This document shows positions 53,766 through 60,820 of a DNA stretch of 64,000 nucleotides, in pieces. Source of the stretch: Terriglobus albidus (lineage in GTDB: Bacteria > Acidobacteriota > Terriglobia > Terriglobales > Acidobacteriaceae). The notes under the pieces were generated by a model. It was not told the DNA's origin. It worked only from the letters and a program-made list of their open reading frames with translations, and made no database searches. Every line of letters begins with the position of its first letter. Position 1 is the stretch's first letter. The stretch is from the NCBI RefSeq assembly GCF_025685425.1, contig NZ_JAGTAS010000058.1:682001-746000 (forward strand), read 5' to 3'. A program made the position numbers and the translations under genes.

Positions 53766-54827
53766 ATGCTTTTTTCGGTTGTGGTTCCAGTACTCAATGA
53801 AGCGGAAACAATACCGTTGTTTCTCCCGCGACTTCGCGCCGCACTGCACGGCCGGCTCTGGGAGGTTATCTTCGTGGACGATGGAAGCACCGATGCGACA
53901 TCGGAGATTCTTGGAGAACTCGCCTCGAACGACCCGTGTGTAAAGGTGCTCCGTTTTACTCGTAACTTCGGCCATCAGGCAGCGGTGACGGCGGGGCTCG
54001 ACTTCGCCGATGGTGATGCCGTGGTGGTCATGGATGTAGATCTGCAGGATCCGCCGGAGCTGCTACCTCAGATGCTCGCTTTGTACGAGCAGGGCTACGA
54101 TGTTGTGTCGCCACAGAGGATCTCCCGTGAATCGGAGACCACGTTTAAGCGCTGGACAGCGGCTCTGTTTTATCGAACTCTCTCGCGGATCTCCAATCAT
54201 CAGCTCACTCAGGATGTTGGAGATTTCCGGCTCTTCAGCCATCGAGCGGTAAATGCCATCCGCTCTCTTCGGGAAGAACACCGGTACATGCGCGGCATGA
54301 TTGCATGGCTGGGAATGAAAGAAGCCATCCTCCCCTTTCGGCGCTGTGCCCGCTCGGCAGGCGAGACCAAATATCCACTCACCAAGATGCTTCGTTTTGC
54401 GTGGACAGGCATTTCCTCGTTCTCTGCATTTCCGCTGCGGATAAGCATTGCGGCCGGCAGCCTCCTTGGAGGAGCCGGTTTCCTGTACCTGGTATGGGTG
54501 CTGTACTTGGCGCTTTGCACGAAGACGCTTATCCCTGGATGGGCCTCGGTAGTCGCTATGCAGTGCACATTCTCCGGCATGCTTCTATTGGCCCTGGGCG
54601 CCGTGGGAGACTATGTCGCCCGCACCTATGAAGAAACCAAAGGCCGGCCTCTCTACGTCGTGAACGAAACATGCAACGTCTCGCCGCCGCAGCATGGGCT
54701 TACGCGTGCAGTGCTTTTGGAAAAACCTCAGCCGCGAAAGATCGTAGTGATTGGCGCCGACGAGGCTCCCGATCAGAGTATCGAGGCAGAGACATCGTTA
54801 AACTCACTCACCAGCCTGCGAGCATAA
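53766..54827 (+). CDS. GT2 polyprenyl-phosphate glycosyltransferase (DPM1/GtrB-like)
   Basis: 353 residues. The GT2 core has VVVPVLNEAETIP at 5-17, FVDDGSTDAT near 36 and the metal-binding MDVDLQDPPEL near 90. Two C-terminal helices (about 225-285) place it in the GtrB/ArnC class that transfers a sugar to polyprenyl phosphate. A further 60-residue tail is unusual. It is followed by a GT-C enzyme gene that would use such a lipid-sugar donor. It may be co-transcribed with flp. Confidence 0.87.
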   Translation: MLFSVVVPVLNEAETIPLFLPRLRAALHGRLWEVIFVDDGSTDATSEILGELASNDPCVKVLRFTRNFGHQAAVTAGLDFADGDAVVVMDVDLQDPPELLPQMLALYEQGYDVVSPQRISRESETTFKRWTAALFYRTLSRISNHQLTQDVGDFRLFSHRAVNAIRSLREEHRYMRGMIAWLGMKEAILPFRRCARSAGETKYPLTKMLRFAWTGISSFSAFPLRISIAAGSLLGGAGFLYLVWVLYLALCTKTLIPGWASVVAMQCTFSGMLLLALGAVGDYVARTYEETKGRPLYVVNETCNVSPPQHGLTRAVLLEKPQPRKIVVIGADEAPDQSIEAETSLNSLTSLRA

Positions 54828-54829
54828 CA

Positions 54830-56443
54830 ATGCCTGTCGACACTTCCAGAGACATCGTTGATTGCAGCATGGATATCGAGCTGGCGTCTGTGCCGGCAGT
54901 AAAGGAGACCCACGCGCCCTCAAGTGGACAGTTTAAGGGCATGCTCTTGTTTGCTTTCTGGGCTTCTCTCTACATCTTGCCATTCATGCGCCTCTACCTT
55001 GTCGGCACCGATGAAGGAACACTGGATTATGGGGCGATCAGAGTCGCGCACGGCCAGGTCTTTGCGCGCGATTTCTTCGAAGTGATCGGGCCGGGGACGT
55101 TCTACTGGCTTGCAGGCTTCTTCAAGGTATTCGGAGAGACCTTTCTTGCAAGCCGCATATGTCTATTCATTACGTCGATAGGGACGGCGCTCGCCATGTA
55201 TTTCCTATCCCGCCGCGTATGCAGAACGTCCCCTATTACTCCCAGCATCATTCTGGCGGCAACCTACTTCGGAGGCCTGTGGCCGGCTATCAGCCATCAT
55301 GTAGACAGCAACTTCTTTGCATTGACCGCGGTTGTCTGCATCGTTCTCTGGCAGGAAAGGGGTAACAGAGCTCTGTTATTCGCAGCCGGTGCTCTCGCCG
55401 GCGCCACGACCTGTTTCCTTCAGCCAAAGGGACTTCTCTTATTCTGCGCATTTCTGGTCTGGCTTTTTGTGCTGAAGCTCCGCCGCGCCGCTTCCCTGTC
55501 TGCCATGGCATTACTCACCGGGAGCTACCTTACCGTGCTTGCAGCCGTTGCACTTTATTTCTGGCACAAGGGAGCCTTGTCGGCCCTGATCTATATCAAC
55601 TTCATCTGGCCCTCCCAGCATTACTCGGCGGTCAACTCCGTGCCCTACGCTCACGACATCTTGTCAAATTTCTGGGATCACTGGGTTGTCAAAGTAAAGG
55701 GCTTTGGATGGACAGTCCCAATGGCGGCTGTTCTGATTGTGCCCTTGTTATTTGTCATAGCTCTGCCTGGCCTGTTGGCGGCGTTGGGTGCGCGGTTTCG
55801 ATGGAACCTGACCAGGAACGAGATCCTGCTCTACTGGCTTGCCGGAGCGGCACTATGGCTGAGTGAAATTCATCGTAAGGATGTCACTCATCTGGTCTTC
55901 GGATCACCGCTATTGATGATTTTGGGAGTTCATTTTCTAGGCGAGTACCGCGCATCACTGGCAATCGTGGCGCGGCGTCTCCTCTTGGTCTGTTCGGCAA
56001 GTCTGGGCATTTTCAACCTTCTTTGCCTGCTTTTGGCCTCGCACTCCATTACGACCCGCGCCGGGACCATCCGGACGTTCAAAACCATGGACATTTTCGC
56101 CGCCCTGGAAAAGTATGCTGCTCCCGGGGAAGAGATCTTCGTTTACCCGTATGCCCCTAGGTATTACTTCCTGGACGCTACAACCAACCCTACTCCCTAT
56201 AGCATCCTCGTCTACAACTACAACACGCCGTCTCAGTTTCAGGAGACGGTACGAATTCTGGAGGAGCGCAAGGTTCGGTACGTCGTCTGGGACAAGAACA
56301 TCGAGCAGGTAGCCTCGGTGGTCTTTCCTTCGTCCACCCAGGTGGCTCCAAACGATCTCATTGTGGAGCCATATCTTCAATCGCATTATCGGCTTGTACA
56401 GGTAGTTGATGGCTTCCGGATTATGGAACGGATAGCAGACTGA
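54830..56443 (+). CDS. GT-C (ArnT/PMT-type) membrane glycosyltransferase
   Basis: 537 residues with about eleven membrane helices. The first loop holds GTDEGTLDYGAIRVAHGQV and RDFFEVIGPGTFYWLAGFF, the acidic motif and layout of GT39/GT83 enzymes that transfer sugars from lipid carriers outside the cytoplasm. It begins 2 bp after the GT2 gene, without a visible ribosome site, suggesting coupled translation. ATG 54869 is an alternative start. Target unknown; pilin or lipid A are candidates. Confidence 0.8.
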   Translation: MPVDTSRDIVDCSMDIELASVPAVKETHAPSSGQFKGMLLFAFWASLYILPFMRLYLVGTDEGTLDYGAIRVAHGQVFARDFFEVIGPGTFYWLAGFFKVFGETFLASRICLFITSIGTALAMYFLSRRVCRTSPITPSIILAATYFGGLWPAISHHVDSNFFALTAVVCIVLWQERGNRALLFAAGALAGATTCFLQPKGLLLFCAFLVWLFVLKLRRAASLSAMALLTGSYLTVLAAVALYFWHKGALSALIYINFIWPSQHYSAVNSVPYAHDILSNFWDHWVVKVKGFGWTVPMAAVLIVPLLFVIALPGLLAALGARFRWNLTRNEILLYWLAGAALWLSEIHRKDVTHLVFGSPLLMILGVHFLGEYRASLAIVARRLLLVCSASLGIFNLLCLLLASHSITTRAGTIRTFKTMDIFAALEKYAAPGEEIFVYPYAPRYYFLDATTNPTPYSILVYNYNTPSQFQETVRILEERKVRYVVWDKNIEQVASVVFPSSTQVAPNDLIVEPYLQSHYRLVQVVDGFRIMERIAD

Positions 56444-56455
56444 AAAGGAGATAAC

Positions 56456-57178
56456 ATGCCGGCGAACGAGAAACTATCTCCAGAATTCGATCTCTATGCA
56501 GCTTCGTACGACGCATTGCTGGAGGACCCCCTCAGAAACCGGTTCGCGCATGGGACACACTACTTTCACCAGCGAAAGTGGGTCCTGATTCAGGATCTGC
56601 TGCATCGCGCCGGGTTGAATACAAGCTCGTTGCGATGGCTCGATGTAGGATGCGGCAAAGGAGAGCTGCTGGAGTTGGCCGGAAGCCATTTTGCATGGGC
56701 AGGCGGCTGTGATCCATCTGCCGCGATGCTTGATTCCTGTACCCGCTTCGAGGTGCGGCAACAGCAATCGCAGATCGAGCTTCCGTTTGATGACAGCTCA
56801 GCAGACTTCGTGACGGCGGTATGTGTGTACCATCATGTTCCGCAGGCAGCGAGAAAGCTGTTACTGGATGAGATCAAACGAGTCCTGTCGCCAGGGGGAC
56901 TGGCCTGCATGATCGAGCACAATCCCTGGAATCCAATCACACGAGCCATTGTCAGCCGATGCCCGGTAGATGTCGATGCCGAGCTTCTCACCGAGAGAAG
57001 CGCAAAGGCGCTGATGCGAGACTGTGGCTTCACACCACTTTTTTCTGATTATTTTCTGTATCTTCCGGAACAGCTCTATTCTCGTATGGCCTTTCTCGAG
57101 AGCTTGCTTGCAAAGGTTCCGCTGGGCGGTCAATATGCTCTGCTGGCAAGATCGTCTTATCAGGCTTCACTTGAGTGA
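56456..57178 (+). CDS. SAM-dependent methyltransferase
   Basis: 240 residues, class I methyltransferase: motif I WLDVGCGKGELLEL at about 61-74, an acidic residue in GCDPSAAMLD near 85, FDDSSADFVTAVCVYHHV near 105-122 and VLSPGGLACMIEHN near 143. Soluble. AAGGAGA precedes it, 12 bp after the GT-C gene, so it probably belongs to the same glycan-modifying set. Confidence 0.85.
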   Translation: MPANEKLSPEFDLYAASYDALLEDPLRNRFAHGTHYFHQRKWVLIQDLLHRAGLNTSSLRWLDVGCGKGELLELAGSHFAWAGGCDPSAAMLDSCTRFEVRQQQSQIELPFDDSSADFVTAVCVYHHVPQAARKLLLDEIKRVLSPGGLACMIEHNPWNPITRAIVSRCPVDVDAELLTERSAKALMRDCGFTPLFSDYFLYLPEQLYSRMAFLESLLAKVPLGGQYALLARSSYQASLE

Positions 57179-57304
57179 GAACGCATCGTTTCTGCCAGTC
57201 TCCTCAAGAGGTCTTGTAAGGAGTATCGTCATTCACCGGAGCGAGCCTCGATCGCTCTGGCACGTGTAAGACAACATCATTCGCTCGAAAGGAGAACAGC
57301 CGGC

Positions 57305-58216
57305 ATGCAGGCAGTATGTATCCATAGGTACGGCGGCCCCGAAGAATTTGTTCTGGAGGAAGTTCCAGATCCGGTACCCGGAGAAGGTGAGATTCTGGTC
57401 CGCCTGCTCGCGACCAGCGTCAATCCGATCGATTACAAGATGCGAAGCGGTGCTGCAAAAGAGCGCTTTCCGGTGCAGTTTCCTGCCATTCTGGGACGAG
57501 ATCTCAGTGGAATCGTTGAGTCAATAGGACCCGGAGTGACACAGTTCAAACCGGGTGAGAAGGTACTGGCGCTGGCCTGGCATACCTATGCGGAATTGGT
57601 GACCGTGAAGGCGGATGATGTGACTCACCTGCCCGATGGAGTCGACCCGGTTGCGGCGGCGGCTTTGCCACTAGTCTCACTTACAGGAGACCAGTTGGTC
57701 CGGCGCGCGGCAAAGGTCCATGCCGGAAAGACAGTGCTTGTCACCGGCGCCCTGGGCAGCGTTGGCCGAGCCGCGATTCACTCCGCCCGCAAAGCAGGAG
57801 CAACCGTTCTCGCCGGAGTACGCAAGACCCAGATCGAACAAGCCCTGGGCTTGAATGCAAACGACGTTGTCGCGCTTGATGATGAAAACGCTCTCAAAAA
57901 ATTACCGCCGCTGGATGCAGTCGCTGACACGATTGGTGGAGAGATCGCCACTAAATTGATTGCGAAAGTCAAAAATAGCGGGATGTACGGGAGTGTTGTT
58001 GGTCCACCGAAAAATGCGCAGCAGTTTCCGGCTGTTACCGTCGCGGCCATGATGGCCGTTCCCGATCCGTCGAAGGTGCGAGAGTTTGCCGACGACGTTC
58101 GAGATGGAAAGTTCCGGCTGCCTATCCGCACTGAACTGCCCCTCACCGAGACAGCCGAAGCCCATCGCATGGCCGAGCATGGTGGAGGATCGCAAGGAAA
58201 GATTCTGCTCTTCTAA
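57305..58216 (+). CDS. NADP-dependent quinone oxidoreductase-like MDR protein
   Basis: 303 residues of the zinc-free medium-chain dehydrogenase type: N-terminal GroES-like domain (TSVNPIDYKMRSGAA, PAILGRDLSGIVESIGPGV) and nucleotide-binding domain with VTGALGSVGRAA near 142-153. No zinc ligands are present. Likely reduces quinones or enones. Single gene with AAGGAGA upstream, ended by the hairpin at 58229. Confidence 0.87.
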   Translation: MQAVCIHRYGGPEEFVLEEVPDPVPGEGEILVRLLATSVNPIDYKMRSGAAKERFPVQFPAILGRDLSGIVESIGPGVTQFKPGEKVLALAWHTYAELVTVKADDVTHLPDGVDPVAAAALPLVSLTGDQLVRRAAKVHAGKTVLVTGALGSVGRAAIHSARKAGATVLAGVRKTQIEQALGLNANDVVALDDENALKKLPPLDAVADTIGGEIATKLIAKVKNSGMYGSVVGPPKNAQQFPAVTVAAMMAVPDPSKVREFADDVRDGKFRLPIRTELPLTETAEAHRMAEHGGGSQGKILLF

Positions 58217-58228
58217 CCGAAAAAGAAA

Positions 58229-58248
58229 GGGACGGCTTATGCCGTCCC
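58229..58248 (-). terminator. Terminator between convergent genes
   Basis: GGGACGGC/GCCGTCCC perfect 8-bp stem with a four-base loop. On the minus strand it is followed by TTTCTTTTT, so it mainly terminates the M56 peptidase transcript; it may also slow transcripts of the oxidoreductase gene. Confidence 0.8.
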
Positions 58249-58264
58249 CAAGCCAAGAGGATTT

Positions 58265-60067
58265 TTAGAACGACTGAAAGTCTACGGCAACCTTCAGTTC
58301 GGCAATTGTTGGAAGCCCGTACCTGGTTGCCGGTTGAAACCTGTATCTGCGGACGGCTTCGAGGGCCTTCTCGTCAAAGCCATGCCCGGCGGGGCTGAGT
58401 ACCGCTACATCCTGTGGATTGCCCTTCTCATCGACGGTGAGACTTACGATCACTTGCCCCGTGGTCTTCGCCTCGCGTGCCCCGGAAGGGTACTCCGGCG
58501 CCGGCCCTGAAAGTAGCACAGGCATTGTGCATCCAGAGTCCTTACTCGTGCAGGGAGCAACGGCTGAGGGGCCATCGCCCTCGATTGTGTAATTGACGTT
58601 GATGGTCGTGGAGACTTCGGTTGGCTCGCCATTGAGCAGATAGGGCTTGTACTTCCACTGCTGTACTGCGTCCACGGCGCTGTTCCTCAGTTCCGCAGGG
58701 CCACTGACCACCGCCAGAGATATGACATCACCGGTCTTTCCGATGGTCGCACTCAACACAACTGTGCCCTGGATCCGTGCCTTCCTGGCCTCCTCGGGAT
58801 AAATGGGGTTGACCTTCGAAACGATCTGACCGGCCATAACTCCCGGAGAGACCCTGACTGGTTTCTTCTTTTCCTGTTCCTGTTGGCCAGCGGCAGCGAG
58901 CATAGACAGGTCGGCAGTAGGCAGCAGCGGCTGTGCAGGCGGCGCCACCTTCGCAACCATGAGATCACTACTCTTCTCTTCAGGGGTCGTGTCGATAGCA
59001 GAATGCACTCCCGTGATGGCATGAATCATGTTCAGGCGGTCGACTGCCGTAGGTGAGTGCTGAGCCTGCGCTGTCCTGAAGCAGACACCGGCTACAACGA
59101 ACGCGAGTGCAAGCACCGAGAGCGCGGCAAAGGGTTGAACAGCAGGCGGATTGTTCTGGTTGAGCAGACGGCGGATACGCATCGAGAGAGAGCCTCCGTT
59201 GACACTAAGTGTGATTGCAGGTGAATTGGAGCGCCGCGCCGCAAGCTGATAGAGGGCGCGGGCGTAGAGAACCGGGCCGCCGGTCCAGGAGACCGCAAGG
59301 TCGTCACAGCAGAGCTCACGCTCTTTGCGGATATGGTGCGAGATCCACCAGACGGCGGGATGATAAAAAAGCAGCGATTCAGCAATGGATTGCAGGATGC
59401 CGACCAGGTAGTCGTGACGGCGAATATGTGCCAGCTCATGTGCAAAGATGGCCTCAACCTGCACTGGAGAAAGACCGGCAAGCGCGCCTACCGGGATGAG
59501 AACAACGGGCCGCAGCCATCCCACGACGGCCGGCGCCTGCACTGCCGCCGAGCGCAGTAATCTGACGGAGCGGTCGATACCGATACGCTTACAGAGAGCA
59601 GCGAAAAGATGTGTCTCCTCGGTTGATGCCGGCATCGTACCGATCAGCCTCAGACGTCTCGCCGCCGCAAGTCCCAGGCTCAGACGAGCCAGGCAGAGCG
59701 CAAAGCCGAGGCTCCAAACCGTGACAACGACCGGCAATGAATGGTCTAGCGCCTGTTCGAGTTCATCCAGACGTGATGGGCTCACCTGAACAAGCTCTTC
59801 CGATACCCCTCCGAACAGTCCATTTGCATTGATGACGGCGTGCCGCAGACGACCCGCGTCATTCACGGCTACACGTTCGAACGTAACCGCAATTGTGACA
59901 AGGTTCAGTGCCAGCGCCGCGCAGCATACGCAGTAACGAAGCTGCGGAGAGTGCTTCGAGAGCAACGCGAGGACACAGGCCAACAGAAGCGCAATCAGCG
60001 CTCCCTGCCAGCAGAAATGAAGCAGCGTCCATCCGAAGACATGAGCTAGATACTGACCGGTGGTCAT
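58265..60067 (-). CDS. BlaR1-type M56 metallopeptidase fused to two TonB C-terminal domains
   Basis: 600 residues. About four membrane helices surround an M56 peptidase domain with the zinc motif HELAH near 209 and the later RERELCCDDLAV acidic motif near 245. A fourth helix near 315 leads to the periplasmic part with two TonB-type domains: KVNPIYPEEARKARIQGTVVL (from about 425) and PAPEYPSGAREAKTTGQVIV (from about 520). BlaR1-like proteins sense envelope ligands and cleave the BlaI repressor. Its gene overlaps blaI-like by 4 bp. Confidence 0.88.
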   Translation of the reverse strand: MTTGQYLAHVFGWTLLHFCWQGALIALLLACVLALLSKHSPQLRYCVCCAALALNLVTIAVTFERVAVNDAGRLRHAVINANGLFGGVSEELVQVSPSRLDELEQALDHSLPVVVTVWSLGFALCLARLSLGLAAARRLRLIGTMPASTEETHLFAALCKRIGIDRSVRLLRSAAVQAPAVVGWLRPVVLIPVGALAGLSPVQVEAIFAHELAHIRRHDYLVGILQSIAESLLFYHPAVWWISHHIRKERELCCDDLAVSWTGGPVLYARALYQLAARRSNSPAITLSVNGGSLSMRIRRLLNQNNPPAVQPFAALSVLALAFVVAGVCFRTAQAQHSPTAVDRLNMIHAITGVHSAIDTTPEEKSSDLMVAKVAPPAQPLLPTADLSMLAAAGQQEQEKKKPVRVSPGVMAGQIVSKVNPIYPEEARKARIQGTVVLSATIGKTGDVISLAVVSGPAELRNSAVDAVQQWKYKPYLLNGEPTEVSTTINVNYTIEGDGPSAVAPCTSKDSGCTMPVLLSGPAPEYPSGAREAKTTGQVIVSLTVDEKGNPQDVAVLSPAGHGFDEKALEAVRRYRFQPATRYGLPTIAELKVAVDFQSF

Positions 60068-60450
60068 TTCGATCCCCTTTCAAAGTCGTCGAGGATGCGC
60101 CGGATCTCAGCGAGTTCCTTCGCGGAGACCGGCTTGGAAGAGAGCGCGCCCAACACCAGGTGCGAAGCCGAACCTTCAAAGGCCCGGTTCAGCAGATTGC
60201 CGGCGAGCCGCTGTTGCGTCTCCTGTTTAGGCAAGCGCGCCTCATATACGTGAGAGCGAAAACGTTCGCTGCGGGTGAGCAGTCCCTTTGCGGCCATCAC
60301 CTGCATCTGTTTCAGCACAGTGGTGTAACCCGTATCGCGCCCAAGTGCTGCATGGACTTCACGAACCGTAGAAGGCCCCGCACTCCAGAGAACATTCAAG
60401 ATCTCGAGTTCGGCTTCTGTTGGCAGCGGTGGTGGAGCGTTCTTCTTCAT
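60064..60450 (-). CDS. BlaI/MecI-family repressor
   Basis: 128 residues: winged-helix N-terminal domain (LPTEAELEILNVLW, VREVHAALGRDTGYTTVLKQMQVM) and a C-terminal dimer helix region. It represses its own operon until cleaved by the M56 partner. Start chosen at ATG 60450: a predicted promoter places transcription start at or within two bases of this ATG, so the mRNA is probably leaderless, which explains the missing ribosome site. The open frame to 60486 would begin upstream of the promoter. Confidence 0.88.
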   Translation of the reverse strand: MKKNAPPPLPTEAELEILNVLWSAGPSTVREVHAALGRDTGYTTVLKQMQVMAAKGLLTRSERFRSHVYEARLPKQETQQRLAGNLLNRAFEGSASHLVLGALSSKPVSAKELAEIRRILDDFERGSK

Positions 60451-60457
60451 AGCCAGG

Positions 60458-60486
60458 AGACTAGTACGATCATTGTCGTATGTCAA
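60458..60486 (-). promoter_or_regulatory. Promoter of the blaI-M56 operon
   Basis: On the minus strand: -35 TTGACA (60481-60486), 17-bp spacer, -10 TAGTCT (60458-60463). Start predicted at 60450-60452. Confidence 0.65.
60465..60480. promoter_or_regulatory. BlaI operator 1, inside the promoter spacer
   Basis: TACGATCATTGTCGTA: inverted TACGA/TCGTA arms filling the space between the -35 and -10 elements, the classical position for BlaI/MecI repression. Confidence 0.65.
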
Positions 60487-60499
60487 CGATATTTATCGT
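60486..60499. promoter_or_regulatory. BlaI operator 2, upstream of the -35
   Basis: ACGATATTTATCGT is a perfect 6-bp inverted repeat with a two-base centre. Its ACGAT/ATCGT arms resemble operator 1. It borders the -35 element. Confidence 0.6.
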
Positions 60500-60644
60500 A
60501 TTTAGAAAAATTTACTTTCATGGCGCAGGAATTTGCGGATGGCGCGGTCACAGTGCAATCCGCAAAGAGATTCGCGCTATGCCGAATGCGGCAGCTCTGT
60601 GGAAGAAGAGTGAGGAGAGGGCGGAGAGACGGGAGAGACTACGC

Positions 60645-60762
60645 ATAGACCATTTTCCGTGTAGGTGTAGAGGAGAGTGCTTCCTGATCTGTCGGCGTTT
60701 TCCGCAATGAACGCCGCTGCACTCCTCTTCCGGGATACCCAGCAACAGGGAAAATGCTATAG
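60645..60762 (-). repeat. MITE/REP-like element, copy G (full length)
   Basis: 118 bp in reverse orientation. The ends are ATAGACCATTTTCC and GGAAAATGCTATAG, with the shared core between. It lies in the 370-bp gap between the blaI-like and GH31 genes, 18 bp from the terminator; the rest of that gap (60500-60644) shows nothing recognisable. Confidence 0.83.
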
Positions 60763-60780
60763 ACCTCTTACAATCACAAA

Positions 60781-60800
60781 GCGGAGCCTGATGGCTCCGC
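60781..60800. terminator. Bidirectional intrinsic terminator
   Basis: GCGGAGCC/GGCTCCGC perfect stem with a four-base loop, flanked by A's on the left and TTTT on the right. It lies 20 bp beyond the GH31 stop and ends the minus-strand transcript. Confidence 0.82.
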
Positions 60801-60820
60801 TTTTGCGTTTCTACCTCTGC

